A stretch of 46,679 bases of DNA from Candidatus Poribacteria bacterium (GTDB taxonomy: Bacteria > Poribacteria > WGA-4E > UBA9662): the NCBI GenBank assembly GCA_002709695.1, contig PAQF01000053.1, forward strand, positions 1 to 46,679, read 5' to 3'. Of this stretch, positions 43,351 through 46,679 are shown piece by piece. Both the position numbers and the translations under genes were made by a program. The notes below the pieces were generated by a model. That model saw nothing but the letters and a program-made list of their open reading frames with translations. It was not told the DNA's origin and did no database searches. Numbering within the stretch: the stretch's first letter is position 1; the number at the start of each line of letters is the position of its first letter.

Positions 43351-45024
43351 TTAATCAGCTTTCTGTTCAGCGGCACCAGGATTACATTTCAGGCAAACCT
43401 GATTCTGAGCAAAAGCATCAAGACAACATTGATGGTCGCATTTCTTTTCATCTTGGTGAGCCTTATCACAACAACTGTCCTTGTCAAACAAAGAAACAAG
43501 TTTAACATACGCTTCCTGATCAGCTTCTGCTTTTTTCTCAAGGGCCTGACGTTTGTCATCAATCTCCTGATGAAGAACATCAACCGTCTTCAAGTCGTCC
43601 TTTAACACCAGACTAACAATAGCCGAAATAGTAGCTGTTTGCGAAAGTGCCAGGGATTTGCTGACCGGTTCTTCTAACCGCTCTAGAAGTTTCTGCTTAA
43701 GCTCATATTCCCAACCAAAGTTGATCTCCAGTTCAGGCCGAGTAGCTCTTAGTTGTGGAATAGCATCTTCAGTGACTTTCGTTTGCCAAAGATAAACTTT
43801 TCTCAGCTTTTTAAGCTCAGTCAGTTCCTGCAGGCCAGCATCACTGATATTTGTTCCATACAAGTTCAGATATTCCAAGTTAGGTAAAGATTTCAGATGT
43901 GTCAATCCTGCATCACCTATCCCAGTATTCTCAAGATGCAATCTTTTAAGGTTGGTAAATTGTACCAGTAGTTCCAACCCTTCATCACTGACTTTTGTTT
44001 TTGACAGATTTAACCAACTTAGCTGTTCAACAACTGGTGTTAACAGACTTAGATGTTCATCTCCAATCTGATCTGAAACCTGACTGAAGTCCACTTGAAT
44101 AAAGTTCGTATTCTGTGCCAACGGAGCAGCCAGAGCACCTTTGGCCTCCAAGGCAATCATCGCTTGGCCAGACGCAGGTGGAACCTGTACCAGTTCGGCT
44201 TCAGAATCTGTAGTCTCATTTGCTGAACCAATTTCACCGAAATTTGCCCCTTCTTCTATCCACCGACGAATAAGTCCTATCTGTTCTTGTGTTAATGGAT
44301 CACCCGCATCGATCGGAGGCATGATATCCCCATCGTCAGCAGGGAGAGAAACCCGCTTAAACAACTCACTTTCTTCCGGACTACCCGGTACAATTATCGT
44401 ACCATCCGCATTAGCTTCCGAAAGAGCAATCGCGGAATCTAAACCTAGGTCTGCCGCTTTGTCATCCGAGCCATGACATTTAGCACAATTCTTAGCAAAA
44501 ACAGGCAAAATATCATGGTTAAAATCAACTTGACCTTCAATTTTACCAGATGAAGAAGAAACAGCCTCTTGGCCTGCTTCCTGAACTGGCTCTTCTACGT
44601 CCAATTCCTGATCATCTGTGTAAGTCGGCCAATTAGCTCCAGAGTAGATCCAGTGAATAACTTTCAGAATTTCATCTGAAGTCAGCTTCTCCCGATCCTT
44701 GGGTGGCATAGCACTTTCGTGATCCGAAGGTAAAGTCATTCGGTGAACGATGGCACTGGCTACTGCATCCCCTGGGACAATACCTGCTTTTCCACTATTA
44801 CCACCAGCTAATGCACGAGGGCGGTCATCCAATCGAAGGCCACTTTTCTGCCTATCAACGCCATGACAATCATAACATTTTTTGTACAATAAAGATTGAA
44901 TTTCAAAAGCGGCTATGTTCTGGCTCTCACTGTTTTCCTGCGAAATTAGTTGTGGGACACTAAATACAAAGAGAACCATTATAAATAAGACAGTATAAAC
45001 CAGCTTTGGTAGACGAGTATCCAT
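43351..45024 (-). CDS. Di-heme Planctomycete-type cytochrome c with LRR domain and Cys-rich tail
   Basis: A 557-residue protein. An N-terminal membrane/signal segment (about 8-28) is followed by a PSCyt1-type heme site, CYDCH (Cys50, Cys53, His54), with MPPKDRE (Met106). A second heme site is CAKCH (Cys180, Cys183, His184) with IMPPIDAG (Met235). After a linker come leucine-rich repeats (LSWLNLSKTKVSDEGL, LKRLHLENTGIGDAGL, LEYLNLYGTNISDAGL). A coiled-coil-like tail ends in a Cys-rich region, including KDSCCDKAHQDEKKCDHQCC and VCLKC. Likely exported and heme-bearing. It forms a same-strand cluster with DUF1501 (47 bp) and DUF1553. Confidence 0.9.
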   Translation of the reverse strand: MDTRLPKLVYTVLFIMVLFVFSVPQLISQENSESQNIAAFEIQSLLYKKCYDCHGVDRQKSGLRLDDRPRALAGGNSGKAGIVPGDAVASAIVHRMTLPSDHESAMPPKDREKLTSDEILKVIHWIYSGANWPTYTDDQELDVEEPVQEAGQEAVSSSSGKIEGQVDFNHDILPVFAKNCAKCHGSDDKAADLGLDSAIALSEANADGTIIVPGSPEESELFKRVSLPADDGDIMPPIDAGDPLTQEQIGLIRRWIEEGANFGEIGSANETTDSEAELVQVPPASGQAMIALEAKGALAAPLAQNTNFIQVDFSQVSDQIGDEHLSLLTPVVEQLSWLNLSKTKVSDEGLELLVQFTNLKRLHLENTGIGDAGLTHLKSLPNLEYLNLYGTNISDAGLQELTELKKLRKVYLWQTKVTEDAIPQLRATRPELEINFGWEYELKQKLLERLEEPVSKSLALSQTATISAIVSLVLKDDLKTVDVLHQEIDDKRQALEKKAEADQEAYVKLVSLFDKDSCCDKAHQDEKKCDHQCCLDAFAQNQVCLKCNPGAAEQKAD

Positions 45025-45070
45025 TCAGATTTTACCTTTCAAACACCCTTAAAAGTTGTTCTTAATCGAG

Positions 45071-46552
45071 TTAAGCCAGAATTTCCCTGACGACACGTGC
45101 TTCCTCCACACCGGTTAATCTTTGATCTAATCCTTGGAACTTGGCTGTCAGACGCCGGTGATCAACACCTAATTGGTTCAGGATAGTTGCATTGAGATCA
45201 TGTATATGCACAGGATCCCGAGCAATATTGTAACTGAAAGAATCAGTTTCACCATGAACAACGCCACCTTGAACCCCTCCACCTGCCATCCATTTAGTGT
45301 AGCATTTGGGATGATGATCACGCCCATAATTGGTGCGGGACAAACCACCTTGGCAGTAGACAGTGCGACCAAATTCTCCACCCCAGACAACCAATGTGTC
45401 ATCTAGCATCCCACGCTGTTTGAGATCCTGAATCAAAGCTGTTGCTGGCTGGTCAATATCACGACACTGATTAGGCAAGTCTCCAGAAATATTTCCATGC
45501 TGGTCCCAGCCGCGATGAAAAATCTGTGTAAACCGAACACCACGTTCGGCCAAGCGCCTAGACAACAAACAACAATAAGCAAACGTTCCTGGTTTATGAA
45601 CGTCGGGACCATACATATCCAAAATATATTGCGGTTCCGTGGAGATATCAGTCAATTCAGGTACGGAAGTCTGCATACGAAAGGCCATTTCATATTGCGA
45701 GATACGTGCGTGTGTTTCTGGATCCCCAACTTCCTCGTATTGCTTTCGATTTAATTGGTTCAATGTTTTGAGCATTCGTTCTCGAGCCTTAGCACTAACA
45801 CCATCTGGATTAGACAAAAACAATACAGGATCTCCACTACTGCGAAGTAATACCCCTTGATGTTCAGACGGGAGAAAACCCGATCCCCAAAGTCGATTGT
45901 AGAGAGCTTGCGCAGATTTGCGACCTGTCCAAGTGGCGTTCATAACAACAAAAGCAGGTAAATCCTCATTATCGCTGCCTAAACCGTAGCTGAGCCAAGC
46001 ACCCAAACTTGGTTTTCCAGGTAGTTGGTCTCCAGTACAGATGTAAGTGATTGCAGGATCATGATTGATAGCTTCAGTATACACAGTTTTAATGAAAGCA
46101 AGATCCTTGACCATCGTAGCAGTATGAGGTAGCAATTCACTCACCCATGCCCCTTCGCCACCATTATCATACTTTTTAAACTTATAAATTGAAGGTGCAA
46201 TTGGAAAACGCGACTGTCCGGAAGTCATGGTAGTCAATCGTTGTCCCATACGAATGGATTCAGGGAGATCAACATCAAACCAATCAGCCATTTTGGGTTT
46301 GTAATCAAACATGTCCAACTGGGATGGCGCACCAGACATAAACAAATAAATGGCACGTTTGGCTTTAGGCGCAAAGTGTAGTGCCCCCAAGGCGCCATTT
46401 GCAAGCTGAGCTGAATCTTTGCTTTTATTGATTGCTCCGAAACTACGTTCCGGCATCAGTGTTGCCAGAGCTGCTGCACCAAGTCCCGTAGCTGCCTTAC
46501 CAAAAAATTGTCTTCGCGTTTCAGTTTGCAGGTACTCTTTAAGTGGATCCAC
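45071..46552 (-). CDS. DUF1501 (sulfatase-like) Tat-exported protein
   Basis: A 493-residue protein with a Tat signal ([20 protein letters not shown]). It shows DUF1501 hallmarks: [85 protein letters not shown] and [17 protein letters not shown]. The fold is alkaline-phosphatase/sulfatase-like, with residues such as WGGEFGR and HGNISGDLP near the presumed metal site. The GTG start has AAGGAG close upstream. DUF1501 is almost always next to DUF1549/DUF1553 cytochrome proteins, as here, and the pair is proposed to act on complex carbohydrates in Planctomycetes-type bacteria. Confidence 0.93.
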   Translation of the reverse strand: MDPLKEYLQTETRRQFFGKAATGLGAAALATLMPERSFGAINKSKDSAQLANGALGALHFAPKAKRAIYLFMSGAPSQLDMFDYKPKMADWFDVDLPESIRMGQRLTTMTSGQSRFPIAPSIYKFKKYDNGGEGAWVSELLPHTATMVKDLAFIKTVYTEAINHDPAITYICTGDQLPGKPSLGAWLSYGLGSDNEDLPAFVVMNATWTGRKSAQALYNRLWGSGFLPSEHQGVLLRSSGDPVLFLSNPDGVSAKARERMLKTLNQLNRKQYEEVGDPETHARISQYEMAFRMQTSVPELTDISTEPQYILDMYGPDVHKPGTFAYCCLLSRRLAERGVRFTQIFHRGWDQHGNISGDLPNQCRDIDQPATALIQDLKQRGMLDDTLVVWGGEFGRTVYCQGGLSRTNYGRDHHPKCYTKWMAGGGVQGGVVHGETDSFSYNIARDPVHIHDLNATILNQLGVDHRRLTAKFQGLDQRLTGVEEARVVREILA

Positions 46553-46562
46553 TTCTTTCTCC

Positions 46563-46679
46563 TTAGCCTTTAGTTAATACTTCATCAAGGTTCAAAAGCA
46601 AATTGGTCAACATTGTCCAGGCCGCTAACTCCGCCGGTACCAAACCTTCATCCGCTGGTAACTCACCAATCTTAATTAA
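46563..46679 (-). CDS. DUF1553/DUF1549 (PSD1-type) protein, C-terminal end only
   Basis: The last 38 codons of a gene entering from the window end. The sequence ([20 protein letters not shown], then [14 protein letters not shown] and TAA) matches the conserved C-terminus of PSD1/DUF1553 proteins, where AAWTxxANxLLNLDExxTKG is typical. The stop is 10 bp before the DUF1501 GTG, and the DUF1501 ribosome binding site overlaps the stop, so the two are cotranscribed. The N-terminal part with the cytochrome domain is outside the window. Confidence 0.85.
   Translation of the reverse strand, partial: LIKIGELPADEGLVPAELAAWTMLTNLLLNLDEVLTKG

Noticed and set aside
43270-43605. 111-codon plus-strand ORF with hydrophobic stretches
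   Set aside because: It overlaps the 3' end of the cytochrome c-LRR gene, whose Cys-rich tail is coherent in the other frame. The hydrophobic look comes from antisense of Lys/Glu-rich coding sequence.
1-46679. CRISPR arrays, insertion sequences and prophage
   Set aside because: No regularly spaced short repeats, transposase motifs, terminal inverted repeats with target duplications, or phage genes were seen.

Overview
The window is a gene-dense, AT-leaning bacterial chromosome segment. It carries about 29 protein genes that look intact, two more cut by the window ends, four to five decayed genes, and no rRNA, CRISPR array or insertion sequence that I can see. The gene content is distinctive: five phytanoyl-CoA-dioxygenase (PhyH) family proteins, HEAT-repeat fusions, a LamG protein, a formylglycine-generating-enzyme-like lipoprotein, an ASPIC/UnbV protein, a DUF1501/DUF1553/Planctomycete-type cytochrome c set, and many sugar oxidoreductases. 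This mix resembles sponge-associated Candidatus Poribacteria or a related PVC/FCB-type lineage. That is an inference from gene families only, because no marker gene settles it.

Region by region. 1-5339 (minus strand): the 5' part of a PhyH gene, a Tat-exported sulfite-oxidase-like molybdoenzyme, a sugar isomerase/epimerase, an SDR and a zinc alcohol/polyol dehydrogenase. 5667-9399 (plus): two nearly identical secreted beta-sandwich-like proteins, a type I phosphodiesterase whose start codon lies in a 14-bp perfect hairpin, and a PhyH-HEAT fusion. 9763-11736 (plus): a TolB-like propeller and another PhyH. 11930-12922 (minus): a lipoprotein of the PET-hydrolase/cutinase fold family. 12923-13865: a gene-poor stretch with a decayed ORF. 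13866-16514 (plus): an M28-peptidase-like/AAC(3)-acetyltransferase fusion.

16542-21486 (minus): pyrB (carrying a PyrI-type zinc domain), pyrD, a LamG-HEAT protein with a frame break at an A8 run, and a Gfo/Idh/MocA oxidoreductase. 21883-24374 (minus): an MscS-type channel and a second zinc-type dehydrogenase. 24619-26562: gene decay, including two tandem broken CBM9-like secreted genes. 26908-33211: PhyH, an unknown protein, an internally duplicated GarD/UxaA-type dehydratase, another Gfo/Idh/MocA protein and PhyH. 33301-38399: FGE-like lipoprotein (minus), then PIG-L deacetylase, ASPIC/FG-GAP protein and a long aldo/keto reductase (plus, operon-like). 38409-40592 (minus): metG behind a consensus promoter and a leader containing a Met-rich small ORF and an intrinsic terminator. 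40880-46679: a glycerol-1-phosphate-dehydrogenase-like enzyme, an O-methyltransferase, an ABC ATPase, and the cytochrome c-LRR / DUF1501 / DUF1553 cluster.

Many of these genes fit uptake and breakdown of sugars, sugar acids and glycans, through NAD(P)-dependent dehydrogenases, a sugar-acid dehydratase, secreted carbohydrate-binding-type proteins and deacetylase/phosphodiesterase hydrolases. Housekeeping genes (pyrB, pyrD, metG) are scattered among them. The most unusual items are the metG leader, the hairpin on the phosphodiesterase start codon, the duplicated dehydratase with complementary motif loss, the M28-AAC(3) fusion, the PETase-like lipoprotein and the PyrB-zinc-domain fusion.
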